A stretch of DNA of 64,000 nt from JALQUL01 sp040382935. Lineage in GTDB: Bacteria > Pseudomonadota > Gammaproteobacteria > Burkholderiales > Burkholderiaceae_C. Below, one piece after another: positions 16,365-24,696 of the stretch. Positions within the stretch are counted from its first letter, which is position 1. Every line of letters begins with the position of its first letter. The position numbers and the translations under genes were made by a program. The stretch is from assembly GCA_040382935.1 (NCBI GenBank), contig JBEIEP010000001.1, positions 122,702 to 186,701 on the forward strand. Reading direction: 5' to 3'. Under the pieces are notes generated by a model, which was not told the origin of the DNA, ran no database searches, and saw only the letters and a program-made list of their open reading frames with translations.

Positions 16365-18470
16365 TCAACGCCGCTTGAGTGCCTGCTGCACCGTTAAAGC
16401 GACGTTGTCCGGCGTGAATCCAAAATAGTCAAACAACACGGGGGCCGGGGCGGATTCACCGTAGCGGTCTATGCCAACCACGGCAGCGCAACCGTACTTC
16501 CACCACCCATCGCTAGACCCCATTTCTACTGCGATGCGGGGCAAGCCTTTGGGCAGAACGCTTAACTTGTAGGCAAGGCTTTGCTGATCGAACGTGGTGG
16601 TGCTGGGCATGGAGACGACACGCACCGCGATTTTTTTAGTAGCCAAAAGCTCTTGCGCCTTGAGTGCCAACTGAACCTCTGAGCCGGTCGCGATAATTAC
16701 CGCCTGCAAAGCCTTTTTAACGCCTAGCGCTTTGGCGTCGCGCAATACGTAGGCGCCTTTGCTGATATCGGCCAGTGCCTGCACATTGGCCTTGGGTGCA
16801 TAGCTCAGGTTTTGGCGACTGAGTAGCAGCGCCGTAGGCTTGGCCTTGTTGCGCAGCGCCGCAATCCATGCAACGGCAGTTTCGGTGGTATCGCCCGGAC
16901 GCCAAACATCCAGACCAGGGATCAACCGCAGGCTGGCTGCATGCTCAATGGACTGGTGGGTTGGACCATCTTCTCCCAAGCCAATGCTGTCATGGGTAAA
17001 CACATGCACCACGCGTTGGTGCATCAATGCCGCCATGCGAATGGCGTTGCGCGAATAGTCACTGAAGGTGAGGAAGGTGCCGCCGTAGGGGATAAAACCG
17101 CCGTGCAAGGCCACACCGTTCATGATGGCCGCCATACCAAACTCACGCACCCCATAGTTGATATGCCTGCCCGCATTCCCTGCTGCATCTACCGCTACGC
17201 CACCGTCGCCTGCGATTCGTAAGGCGGGGGTGTGAGCCGTTTGGGTTAGGTTAGACCCTGTAAGGTCCGCACTCCCACCCAGCAATTCGGGCAGGTCTTT
17301 TGTGAGCACCTCAAGCGCCAATTGCGAGGCCTTGCGCGAGGCCACCGTTTCGGCCTTGGTATGCGCGGCCAGCACCATGTCAAACGCTGTTTGTTCAAAG
17401 GATTCTGGCAGGTCACCTTGCATGCGGCGCTGCAGCTCCTTGGCTAGCTCAGGGTACTTGGCTGCGTACTTTGCCAATAGTTTGTCCCACTGGGCTTGGT
17501 TGGCCTGGCCTGTCGCTTTCGCATTCCAGGCTCGGCTTATTTGGGCAGGTATCTCAAAAGGAGCAGAGGTCCAGCCCAAGGCCTCACGGGTCAGGGCAAT
17601 CTCAGCAGCGCCCAACGGCTCGCCGTGCGCCTTGGCCGTGTTGGCCCTGTTGGGGCTTCCCTTGCCAATGTGGGTTTTGCAAATCACCAATGTGGGCTGC
17701 AGCGTATTGGCTTTGGCAACGGCGATAGCCGCCTCAACGGCCTGTGCGTCGTGTCCATCAATTTCGTTCCCCTTGGCACCTAGCACCTGCCAGCCATAAG
17801 CCTCAAACCGCTGCGCTGTGTTGTCGGCAAACCAGGGGCTGACCTGTCCGTCAATAGAAATTCCGTTGTCGTCATAGAGCATCACCAGCTTGCCCAACTT
17901 CCAAGCGCCAGCAAGGCTTGCAGCCTCGTGGCTGATGCCTTCCATCAGGCAGCCGTCACCGGCAAAAACATAGGTGTGGTGATCCACCACGGCAAAGCCA
18001 TCGCGGTTGAACTGCTGGGCCAGTAATTTTTCGGCCAAGGCAAAACCCACCGCATTGGCCAAACCCTGCCCCAAAGGGCCGGTGGTGGTTTCAACCCCTG
18101 GCGTTAATCCGAATTCAGGATGCCCAGGTGTTTTACTGTGCATTTGTCTAAAGTTTTTCAGCTCTTCAATGGGCAAGTCGTAGCCGGTCAAATGGAGCAA
18201 GGCATACATCAACATCGAGGCGTGGCCGTTAGAGAGCACAAAACGGTCACGATTGAACCAACCCGGTTGCGCTGGGTTGTGCCGCAAGTGCTTGGTCCAT
18301 AGCGCCACCGCCATATCGGCCATCCCCATGGGTGCGCCAGGATGGCCGGAGTTGGCCTGCTGCACGGCGTCAAAGGCCAAGGCGCGTATGGCATTGGCCA
18401 TGACTTTTTCAAGTGGAATGTGCGCCAACTTGGCAGGCGTAGCGGAAGGGGACGTGTCGGTTGTAGACAT
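16365..18470 (-). CDS. tkt: Transketolase
   Basis: A thiamine-diphosphate enzyme of 701 residues that moves two-carbon units between sugar phosphates in the pentose phosphate and Calvin pathways. The N-terminal domain has ANSGHPGAPMGMAD and the cofactor motif GDGCLMEG. The middle domain shows the catalytic GVREFGMAAIMNG stretch, and HDSIGLGEDGPTHQ contributes substrate residues. The ATG at 18470 begins MSTTDTSPS; an 18-codon upstream extension is unlikely. It is the first gene of the tkt-gap-pgk-fba cluster. No obvious Shine-Dalgarno is present. Confidence 0.94.
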   Translation of the reverse strand: MSTTDTSPSATPAKLAHIPLEKVMANAIRALAFDAVQQANSGHPGAPMGMADMAVALWTKHLRHNPAQPGWFNRDRFVLSNGHASMLMYALLHLTGYDLPIEELKNFRQMHSKTPGHPEFGLTPGVETTTGPLGQGLANAVGFALAEKLLAQQFNRDGFAVVDHHTYVFAGDGCLMEGISHEAASLAGAWKLGKLVMLYDDNGISIDGQVSPWFADNTAQRFEAYGWQVLGAKGNEIDGHDAQAVEAAIAVAKANTLQPTLVICKTHIGKGSPNRANTAKAHGEPLGAAEIALTREALGWTSAPFEIPAQISRAWNAKATGQANQAQWDKLLAKYAAKYPELAKELQRRMQGDLPESFEQTAFDMVLAAHTKAETVASRKASQLALEVLTKDLPELLGGSADLTGSNLTQTAHTPALRIAGDGGVAVDAAGNAGRHINYGVREFGMAAIMNGVALHGGFIPYGGTFLTFSDYSRNAIRMAALMHQRVVHVFTHDSIGLGEDGPTHQSIEHAASLRLIPGLDVWRPGDTTETAVAWIAALRNKAKPTALLLSRQNLSYAPKANVQALADISKGAYVLRDAKALGVKKALQAVIIATGSEVQLALKAQELLATKKIAVRVVSMPSTTTFDQQSLAYKLSVLPKGLPRIAVEMGSSDGWWKYGCAAVVGIDRYGESAPAPVLFDYFGFTPDNVALTVQQALKRR

Positions 18471-18580
18471 AAGATTAAGACGGGCTAGCGAAAACCCTAT
18501 TTTGCCACCATCGCCAGTCTTCAACCTTACCGGTGACGTTTACCAAGCATCATAGAGCTAAAGGTCTAGATCCGTTGCCG

Positions 18581-19543
18581 TTATGGAGCGGTTGCCTCAA
18601 AATACGCCTTACAAACGCTGTGCGCCAGCAATTGTTCTGTATGTGGGTCTAGAAACGGTTGTACATAGTTATGCGCTGCACGGATTATTTCCTGTGCCTT
18701 GTTTGGATGTTCCTCGTAATAATTAAACACCGCTGCCAAATTGCTAAAGTCATCTGTCAAATGGGCATAATGCACACCGGGTATCAGCCGACTCTCCAAA
18801 AACCATGTTTCGTATCTGGGAGTCCGCATCAAAACCAGTGAGTTGGAATGCATGATCCACTTCAAATTCGTCGCAACATCGTTCCCTTCAACAGAAACGA
18901 TGTATTTAAACTGCATTTGTTGTTGAATTGACATTCTTGCCTTGTGCCACTCGTGATCGGCTGGCAAACCCGGATCTCCGACGTCGCAGTAAGGCAGACC
19001 GGTTGCCAGACGCAAAAATTGCTTTCTATGTTCTTGGTGGGCTGCACCGCGCCAAACGATCTGTGATCGCTTTTTAGAAAAATCGTAGGGGTCGTCGGGA
19101 AAACACATGTGCCGTCTTACATCCAAGGGCACAATCACCGCGTTTTGATCATCGGCCACGATAGGGCGACTTTTCACAAATGCAGGAACCTCTGGAATCC
19201 AAGTGACATCGCCAAACACCCGATGAAATGGACGATCCACGAACCAAGGGTAAAGCGCTCTAAGAAGGTCACCGCTATAGTGACTGTGCTTCAAAATACT
19301 GATATCCCTAGCCACAAGGACTTCACCCTTTAGGTCAACGGGTTGGGATAGTTTGCAGTAGAGGTTGAGGCGTTCCTGCTGATCCTCTGTCAAGGTCAGC
19401 GCACCCGTCAACCTAGCGTTACGCGCAGGGCTATAACGCACCAGCAACCAAATCCATAGGTTGCGCAATTGCCAGCGCAGCGCGCTGTGACTAAGTGAAA
19501 ACCTCAGTTTGGACTTTGCCAGCTTCCAATAACTACCGTGCAT
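18581..19543 (-). CDS. Glycosyltransferase family 90 (CAP10/LpsA-like)
   Basis: A 320-residue protein resembling GT90 enzymes, which add sugars such as xylose or glucose to lipopolysaccharide or capsule. Recognisable blocks are IVWRGAAHQEHR (sugar-nucleotide region) and YIVSVEGNDVATNLKWIMHSNS, the best-conserved GT90 segment. A basic, partly hydrophobic N-terminus (about 1-40) may contact the membrane. The gene stands between tkt and rpe, unrelated in function, with its own possible promoter and inverted repeat upstream. That suggests a later insertion. Acceptor and donor are unknown. Confidence 0.75.
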   Translation of the reverse strand: MHGSYWKLAKSKLRFSLSHSALRWQLRNLWIWLLVRYSPARNARLTGALTLTEDQQERLNLYCKLSQPVDLKGEVLVARDISILKHSHYSGDLLRALYPWFVDRPFHRVFGDVTWIPEVPAFVKSRPIVADDQNAVIVPLDVRRHMCFPDDPYDFSKKRSQIVWRGAAHQEHRKQFLRLATGLPYCDVGDPGLPADHEWHKARMSIQQQMQFKYIVSVEGNDVATNLKWIMHSNSLVLMRTPRYETWFLESRLIPGVHYAHLTDDFSNLAAVFNYYEEHPNKAQEIIRAAHNYVQPFLDPHTEQLLAHSVCKAYFEATAP

Positions 19544-19577
19544 TTTTGCCCTCGTCGCCAGCTGAAAGGGTAGCCCG

Positions 19578-19613
19578 GCCTTTCAAAGGCTCGCCGCAGA
19601 TTTGCCTATTATC
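19578..19613 (-). promoter_or_regulatory. Candidate GT90 promoter with inverted repeat
   Basis: On the minus strand GATAAT (19608-19613), just past the rpe stop, resembles a -10 box. A perfect inverted repeat, GCCTTT-C-AAAGGC form (19578-19590), lies downstream, between it and the GT90 start. The repeat could be an operator or an attenuator. No good -35 was found. Confidence 0.3.
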
Positions 19614-19615
19614 AT

Positions 19616-20320
19616 TCACTTAGAAAAATTGGCGTTCGTCTTTAGTTGGCTAATCACGCCTTTATAACCACCATCGGCGTCAGGCGCGCCAAAGACGGCA
19701 CTACCTGCGACGATGGTATCAGCGCCAGCCGCACAAATTTGGCCAATGTTTTGCGAGTTCACCCCACCATCAACCTCTAGCCAAATGGGCTGCCCCCCCT
19801 CTTTGACATGGGCATCAATTCGCGCACGCACCGTTTTGAGCTTGGCGAGGGTCGAAGGGATAAATTTCTGGCCACCGAAGCCTGGGTTCACACTCATCAA
19901 CAAAATGATGTCGAGCTTGTCCATGACATGGTCCAACCAATCAACCGGTGTCGCCGGGTTGAGAACGATGCCCGCTTTGCACCCTTGGTCACGGATCAAT
20001 TGCAGTGTTCTGTCAACGTGCCGTGTGCCCTCCGGGTGGAAGGTAATGATGTTGGCCCCTGCCTTGGCAAACATGAGTGCCAATTCGTCTACGGGTTCGA
20101 CCATTAAATGCACGTCAATGCCGATTTTGACGTGAGGGCGTATTGCACCGCACACCATGGGTCCAATGGTAAGGTTAGGTACGTAATGGTTGTCCATGAC
20201 GTCAAAATGGACCAAATCAGCGCCCGCCGCCTCAATCGCCCTCACCTCTTGGCCCAAACGGGAAAAATCGGCCGACAAAATGGACGGTGCAATGCGAATG
20301 GAAGGGGTATCGAGATTCAT
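19616..20320 (-). CDS. rpe: Ribulose-phosphate 3-epimerase
   Basis: A TIM-barrel epimerase of 234 residues that interconverts ribulose 5-phosphate and xylulose 5-phosphate. The N-terminus IAPSILSADFSRLG, the metal and acid/base motif HFDVMDNHYVPN, the MSVNPGFGGQKF block and the phosphate-binding LEVDGGV are all present. Its product feeds transketolase, whose gene lies about 1 kb downstream on the same strand, so both serve pentose phosphate interconversion. The GT90 gene intervenes between them. The length is close to the family norm. Confidence 0.95.
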   Translation of the reverse strand: MNLDTPSIRIAPSILSADFSRLGQEVRAIEAAGADLVHFDVMDNHYVPNLTIGPMVCGAIRPHVKIGIDVHLMVEPVDELALMFAKAGANIITFHPEGTRHVDRTLQLIRDQGCKAGIVLNPATPVDWLDHVMDKLDIILLMSVNPGFGGQKFIPSTLAKLKTVRARIDAHVKEGGQPIWLEVDGGVNSQNIGQICAAGADTIVAGSAVFGAPDADGGYKGVISQLKTNANFSK

Positions 20321-20372
20321 AGCCTATGAATAAAGAGATTTATGCCGAATGCAAAAGACACGGGTATCGACT

Positions 20373-20996
20373 TTAGCCTACAAAAAGCCATACCCCAACG
20401 CCCACCATCAAACCACCTGCTATGCGGTTGAGCAGGCGTACGTTGCCCTGGTTGAGTAACAGATGGCGCAAGGCCTGCCCACCACTGGCATAAATGAGTA
20501 GACAGACAAACTCTATGGTCAGAATGATGGACAGGAGAAGCAACAGTTGAGGACCAAGCGGCTTCGCCGAATCCAGAAAAGGCGGCAATAGCGAGATAAA
20601 AAACGCCCAACCCTTGGGGTTGGCTACGGCAGTCACAAAACCCTTCATCGCCAAATCCAGTGGACGTACCGAAAAGGTCAGTGGTGAACCGTCAAGCGGC
20701 AAGGCCAGACTACCTTTCGAACGCCAAAGCTGAATACCCAGCCATCCCAAATACATCGCGCCCAGCGTTTTCAGCAAGGTAAAGACATCGGGGTACTTGA
20801 GCATCACGGCTGCCATGCCTACACCTGCTAAAACGCCTATCAGGCCAACACCCAATAGTTCGCCCCACATCATGTGCAAGCTTCTTTTCACCCCTATGGA
20901 CATTCCAAGGGTGAGCGCCAAGGTCATACACAAACCCGGCGTGACTGACACAAAGAAAAAGGTTGGCAGGAACAGTGCCCAAGTAGACGTTTGCAT
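20373..20996 (-). CDS. LysE/RhtB-family amino acid exporter
   Basis: A 207-residue inner-membrane protein with about six hydrophobic segments. The N-terminus FFVSVTPGLCMTLALTLGMSIGVKRSL contains the Pro-Gly turn typical of LysE translocators. A second signature is GFVTAVANPKGWAFFISLLP, the family's conserved NPK segment. Such proteins release amino acids or similar small metabolites by proton exchange. The substrate cannot be predicted. It is 18 bases downstream of pckG and 52 bases upstream of rpe, so it may be co-transcribed with either. Confidence 0.85.
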   Translation of the reverse strand: MQTSTWALFLPTFFFVSVTPGLCMTLALTLGMSIGVKRSLHMMWGELLGVGLIGVLAGVGMAAVMLKYPDVFTLLKTLGAMYLGWLGIQLWRSKGSLALPLDGSPLTFSVRPLDLAMKGFVTAVANPKGWAFFISLLPPFLDSAKPLGPQLLLLLSIILTIEFVCLLIYASGGQALRHLLLNQGNVRLLNRIAGGLMVGVGVWLFVG

Positions 20997-21014
20997 TACG
21001 GCACTGTAGCAGGT

Positions 21015-22865
21015 TCAAGCCGCTAGGCGTAGCTGTATAGCCGCCTTGGTCTCTTGCATTTGTGCGGGTAAACGCAATGCCAACTGCGTAAACAATTGGT
21101 CGTGTAATCCGAGCTCCGTCGCCCACGCCGCTTTGTCTATGCCAATGACAGACTCAAACTGTTCTTTGGAAAACGCAAGGCCAGTCCAGTTAACTTCTTC
21201 GTAACGCGGGCAAACACCAAACGCATTCGCCTCGCCGCTGGCTTGGTCCTCAATGCGGTCAATCATCCACTTGAGTACCCGCATGTTTTCGCCATACCCA
21301 GGCCATACAAACTTACCGTCAGCACCCTTGCGGAACCAGTTCGTCGTAAAGATGCGCGGTAGCTGGGCACCCAAGGCGGACAGTTTTTCACCCAAATTGA
21401 GCCAATGCGCAAAGTAGTCGCTCATGTTGTAACCCATGAAAGGCAGCATTGCAAACGGATCTCGGCGTACCACACCCATTTGCCCAGCCGCCGCCGCCGT
21501 GGTTTCACTGCCCATGGTGGCAGCCATGTAGATGCCCTCTGTCCAGTTGCGTGCTTCGGTTACCAAGGGTACGGTGGTGGAGCGGCGGCCGCCAAAGATG
21601 AACGCGTCAATAGTCACCCCTGCCGGATCGTCCCATGCAGAATCTAGCGCTGGATTGTTGGTCGCGGCGACAGTGAACCGCGCGTTCGGGTGAGCGGCCT
21701 TGGCACCGGTTTCCTTTGCCAGCGCGGGCGTCCAATCTTTGCCCTGCCAGTCGATCAGATGCGCGGGGGGCGTGTCGGTCATACCTTCCCACCACACATC
21801 CCCGTCGTCGGTTAGGGCAACGTTGGTAAAAATCACATCGCGGTCTAGACTGGCCATGCAGTTGGGATTGGTCAGGGTGTTGGTACCGGGGGCAACACCA
21901 AAGTACCCGGCCTCAGGGTTAATCGCCCGAAGTCGGCCATCCGCTCCCGGCTTTATCCAAGCAATGTCATCGCCAATCGTCGTTACCGTCCAGCCGTCAA
22001 ATCCTGCGGGTGGAATCAACATCGCAAAATTGGTTTTACCGCAGGCGCTAGGAAACGCTGCCGCCACATGGTACTTTTTCCCTTGGGGGTTGGTCACGCC
22101 CAATATCAACATATGCTCGGCCAACCATCCTTGCTCGCGCCCCATGTTCGAAGCGATGCGCAGCGCAAAGCATTTTTTGCCCAACAGGGCGTTACCACCG
22201 TAGCCTGAGCCATAGCTCCAAATTTCACGGGTGGATGGGAAATGCACGATGTATTTTGTGGGATTGCACGGCCAAGGCACATCCGCCTGCCCAACTTGCA
22301 GGGGTGCACCGACCGTATGTATGCACGGAACGAAATCGCCATCGCTGCCCAGCACATCAAATACCGCCCTGCCCATGCGCGTCATGATGCGCATATTTAC
22401 CGCGACGTAGGCACTGTCAGACAACTCAACGCCAATGTGGGCAATCGGGCTACCCAGTGGCCCCATCGAGAAAGGCACTACATACATGGTTCGCCCACGC
22501 ATACAGCCCTCAAAAAGAGGACGCAAAGTAGCGCGCATTTGGGCAGGCTCCATCCAATTGTTGGTGGGGCCGGCCTGGTCTTTGGCCTGACTGCAAATAA
22601 AGGTGCGGTCCTCTACCCGTGCTACGTCGCTAGCGTCAGAGCAGGCCAAATAGCTGTTGGGACGCTTGGCCTCATTAAGTTTTTTGAACGTTCCGGCGTT
22701 AACCAGCAGCTGGCATAGCCTCGCATTTTCCTCTTCACTACCGTCGCACCACACCACCTGGTCGGGCTGGGCCAATTGCACCATCTCACTTACCCATTGA
22801 GTAAGTTTGGCATGTTTAACATACGAAGGCGTGTTCAAATAGCTACCTGATTGAGTCGTTGTCAT
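21015..22865 (-). CDS. pckG: Phosphoenolpyruvate carboxykinase (GTP)
   Basis: A 616-residue cytosolic enzyme that converts oxaloacetate and GTP to phosphoenolpyruvate, CO2 and GDP, the first step of gluconeogenesis. The GTP-class P-loop is FPSACGKTNFAML. Metal and substrate residues lie in GDDIAWIKPG and the FGGRRSTTVPL block. Asn-rich NWFRKGADGKFVWPGYGENMRV is also typical of the GTP class, not the ATP class. AGGGA about 7 bases before ATG 22865 sets the start; a reading 16 codons longer is unlikely. An unusual inverted repeat begins 22 bases upstream. Confidence 0.95.
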   Translation of the reverse strand: MTTTQSGSYLNTPSYVKHAKLTQWVSEMVQLAQPDQVVWCDGSEEENARLCQLLVNAGTFKKLNEAKRPNSYLACSDASDVARVEDRTFICSQAKDQAGPTNNWMEPAQMRATLRPLFEGCMRGRTMYVVPFSMGPLGSPIAHIGVELSDSAYVAVNMRIMTRMGRAVFDVLGSDGDFVPCIHTVGAPLQVGQADVPWPCNPTKYIVHFPSTREIWSYGSGYGGNALLGKKCFALRIASNMGREQGWLAEHMLILGVTNPQGKKYHVAAAFPSACGKTNFAMLIPPAGFDGWTVTTIGDDIAWIKPGADGRLRAINPEAGYFGVAPGTNTLTNPNCMASLDRDVIFTNVALTDDGDVWWEGMTDTPPAHLIDWQGKDWTPALAKETGAKAAHPNARFTVAATNNPALDSAWDDPAGVTIDAFIFGGRRSTTVPLVTEARNWTEGIYMAATMGSETTAAAAGQMGVVRRDPFAMLPFMGYNMSDYFAHWLNLGEKLSALGAQLPRIFTTNWFRKGADGKFVWPGYGENMRVLKWMIDRIEDQASGEANAFGVCPRYEEVNWTGLAFSKEQFESVIGIDKAAWATELGLHDQLFTQLALRLPAQMQETKAAIQLRLAA

Positions 22866-22886
22866 GAAGGTCCCTAAAGTTAGAAA

Positions 22887-22968
22887 TCGAATTTCAAAAT
22901 GCCATTCAGCCATTCAGCCATTTGGCCACCAGCGGCGCACCAGCATTGAATGCCATTTTGAAGTTCGA
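22887..22968. repeat. Imperfect 22-bp inverted repeat flanking an octamer tandem repeat
   Basis: The arms at 22887-22908 and 22947-22968 match as reverse complements at 20 of 22 positions, separated by 38 bases. The left arm runs into a tandem repeat of GCCATTCA (two full copies and a partial copy, 22901-22920). The element lies between the divergent pckG and modA genes. It might form a cruciform, bind a regulator, or be the scar of a small mobile element. Confidence 0.7.
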
Positions 22969-23131
22969 CTTGATAAGGAGATCCTCCTTAAGCCGGTTCG
23001 ATTCTAAGAACCAGACTTGCGAACGACTTGCACATTACCTAAAACATTATGCTTTGAATGCATATGATTATGTATGGTTTGTTATTTGGTCACCTCCAAA
23101 CGACCCCTTCGCTGCGTGCAAAGGCCCGTCT

Positions 23132-24034
23132 ATGACAATTAAGGAAAACCTACGCCCACCGCGCCTTAGCCAAGGCGACGCGGAAACATTCAGCGCCGGA
23201 TTGACGCGTCGCTCGCTGGTGTCGGTGGGCGGTTTGCTCGCAACGGGCCTTACCGCACATCCGCTCATTGCACAAACCCGGCGGCCAGACACACTCACTG
23301 TTTTGGCCGCGTCGGACTTGTCTGCGGTTTGGCCCCACCTGATGCGAACTTTTGCGCAATCGAAGCCTAGCGTTGCCGTACGCGTCAGTTTTGGCTCGTC
23401 GGGTAACTTCCTGCGTCAGATTAGCGACGGACTCCCGTTTGACCTATTTTTGACGGCTGACTTTAGCCATGTCCAACGCTTGGTCGAAGAAGGTCGTGCG
23501 GTGCCTCTGACTAAGCCCTGGATCAAGGGCAACTTGGCCCTGTCCTACCGCTTACCGCTGCCGAGCGGTTCCCAACCGACGGCCCTTTCACCCCAATCGG
23601 TCAAGCCGTTGTTAGATAGCGTACGCTGGTTGGCCATCGCTAACCCGCATCACGCGCCGTACGGCAAAGCAGCGCAACAGACACTGGAATCTTGGGGTCT
23701 ATGGGGCCCAATTCAGTCACGGTTGGTTACGGCAGACAGCGCAGCACAGGCAGCTCAGTTCTTATTTCAAGGTGGCGCACAGGCTGCCCTTTTGCCACGC
23801 AGTCTGGTTACCAACCTAGAGGCAGCGGCACAACAGCAATGGCAGATTCAACACGGCCAACTCACCTTTGCCGTGCATAGGGTGCCTGCAACGTCGCACC
23901 AGAGAATCCTGCATGGAATGGCAATCTCTCATAATGCCGGCGATTCAGCAAGAAACCTAATGGCCCATTTACACTCACCCGAAACGATGGCTTTACTTGA
24001 AAAATACGGGTTCGAGCGGGTACAAGACACATGA
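23132..24034 (+). CDS. modA: Molybdate ABC transporter, periplasmic binding protein
   Basis: A 300-residue secreted solute-binding protein for molybdate or tungstate. The N-terminus carries a twin-arginine-like signal (LTRRSLVSVGGLLATG) and probable cleavage near LIAQ. The mature part has the ModA hallmarks LTVLAASDLSAVWPHL, VRVSFGSSGNFLRQI and FDLFLTADFSHV, which supply the oxyanion-binding Ser/Thr residues. The chosen ATG follows AAGG; an upstream 70-codon extension looks non-coding. Its stop overlaps modB by 4 bases. No ModE regulator gene is in the window. Confidence 0.9.
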   Translation: MTIKENLRPPRLSQGDAETFSAGLTRRSLVSVGGLLATGLTAHPLIAQTRRPDTLTVLAASDLSAVWPHLMRTFAQSKPSVAVRVSFGSSGNFLRQISDGLPFDLFLTADFSHVQRLVEEGRAVPLTKPWIKGNLALSYRLPLPSGSQPTALSPQSVKPLLDSVRWLAIANPHHAPYGKAAQQTLESWGLWGPIQSRLVTADSAAQAAQFLFQGGAQAALLPRSLVTNLEAAAQQQWQIQHGQLTFAVHRVPATSHQRILHGMAISHNAGDSARNLMAHLHSPETMALLEKYGFERVQDT

Positions 24035-24696
24035 TGGATTGGCAGGCGACCTGGGTTTCTGCAACCTTAGCCTTAGGGACTATTGCATTGTTGTTGCCTG
24101 CGGGTCTAGTCATAGGGCGTTGGCTGGCTCAAACCACCCATCCCATTCGGCCACTGATTGAAGCACTTGTTTTATTGCCATTGGTACTTCCGCCCACGGT
24201 ACTTGGGTTTTACTTTCTATCGGTGTTTGGCGAACAGTCGGCAGTGGGCAGGTGGCTGGTTCAACAAAACATTCATTTGATTTTCTCCTTCGAAGGCCTT
24301 CTTTTGGCCAGTTGCATTGCCAACCTTCCGTTCATGGTTCAACCCCTTCAGCGTGCATTTGCAACAATTCCAAAAGATCTTCACGATGCGGCCAACTTGG
24401 TAGGAATGGACCCACTCACTATCTTCAAACGACTTGAACTGCCTCTGGCGCTACCAGGAATCGTGTCTGGATGTGCCATGACTTTTGCCCACACGCTAGG
24501 CGAGTTTGGCGTCGTACTCATGGTGGGTGGCGCAATACCTGGCCAGACCAAAACCCTGAGCGTGACCGTATACGACCGAGTGCAGGTGTTTGATATGCAA
24601 TCGGCTCATCTTCACGCGGCGTTGCTACTGGGCGTGGCGATGCTCACCCTTGCACTGGCCTTTTATGCAGAGCGCCGTTGGAGCCGCCATGGGTAA
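24031..24696 (+). CDS. modB: Molybdate ABC transporter, permease
   Basis: A 221-residue inner-membrane permease with about five membrane segments. It has the conserved PLVLPPTVLGFYFL stretch of molybdate and sulfate permeases. The coupling loop is DAANLVGMDPLTIFKRLELPLALPGI, where the EAA-like motif meets ModC. HTLGEFGVVLMVGGAIPGQT is a strong ModB signature. ATGA overlap with modA and an 8-base overlap with modC show tight translational coupling in the modABC operon. It imports molybdate for molybdopterin enzymes. Confidence 0.92.
   Translation: MMDWQATWVSATLALGTIALLLPAGLVIGRWLAQTTHPIRPLIEALVLLPLVLPPTVLGFYFLSVFGEQSAVGRWLVQQNIHLIFSFEGLLLASCIANLPFMVQPLQRAFATIPKDLHDAANLVGMDPLTIFKRLELPLALPGIVSGCAMTFAHTLGEFGVVLMVGGAIPGQTKTLSVTVYDRVQVFDMQSAHLHAALLLGVAMLTLALAFYAERRWSRHG

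Noticed and set aside
22922..23131. 70-codon N-terminal extension of modA
   Set aside because: It would place the secretion signal internally and run through the inverted repeat. The internal ATG at 23132 gives a proper twin-arginine-like signal.
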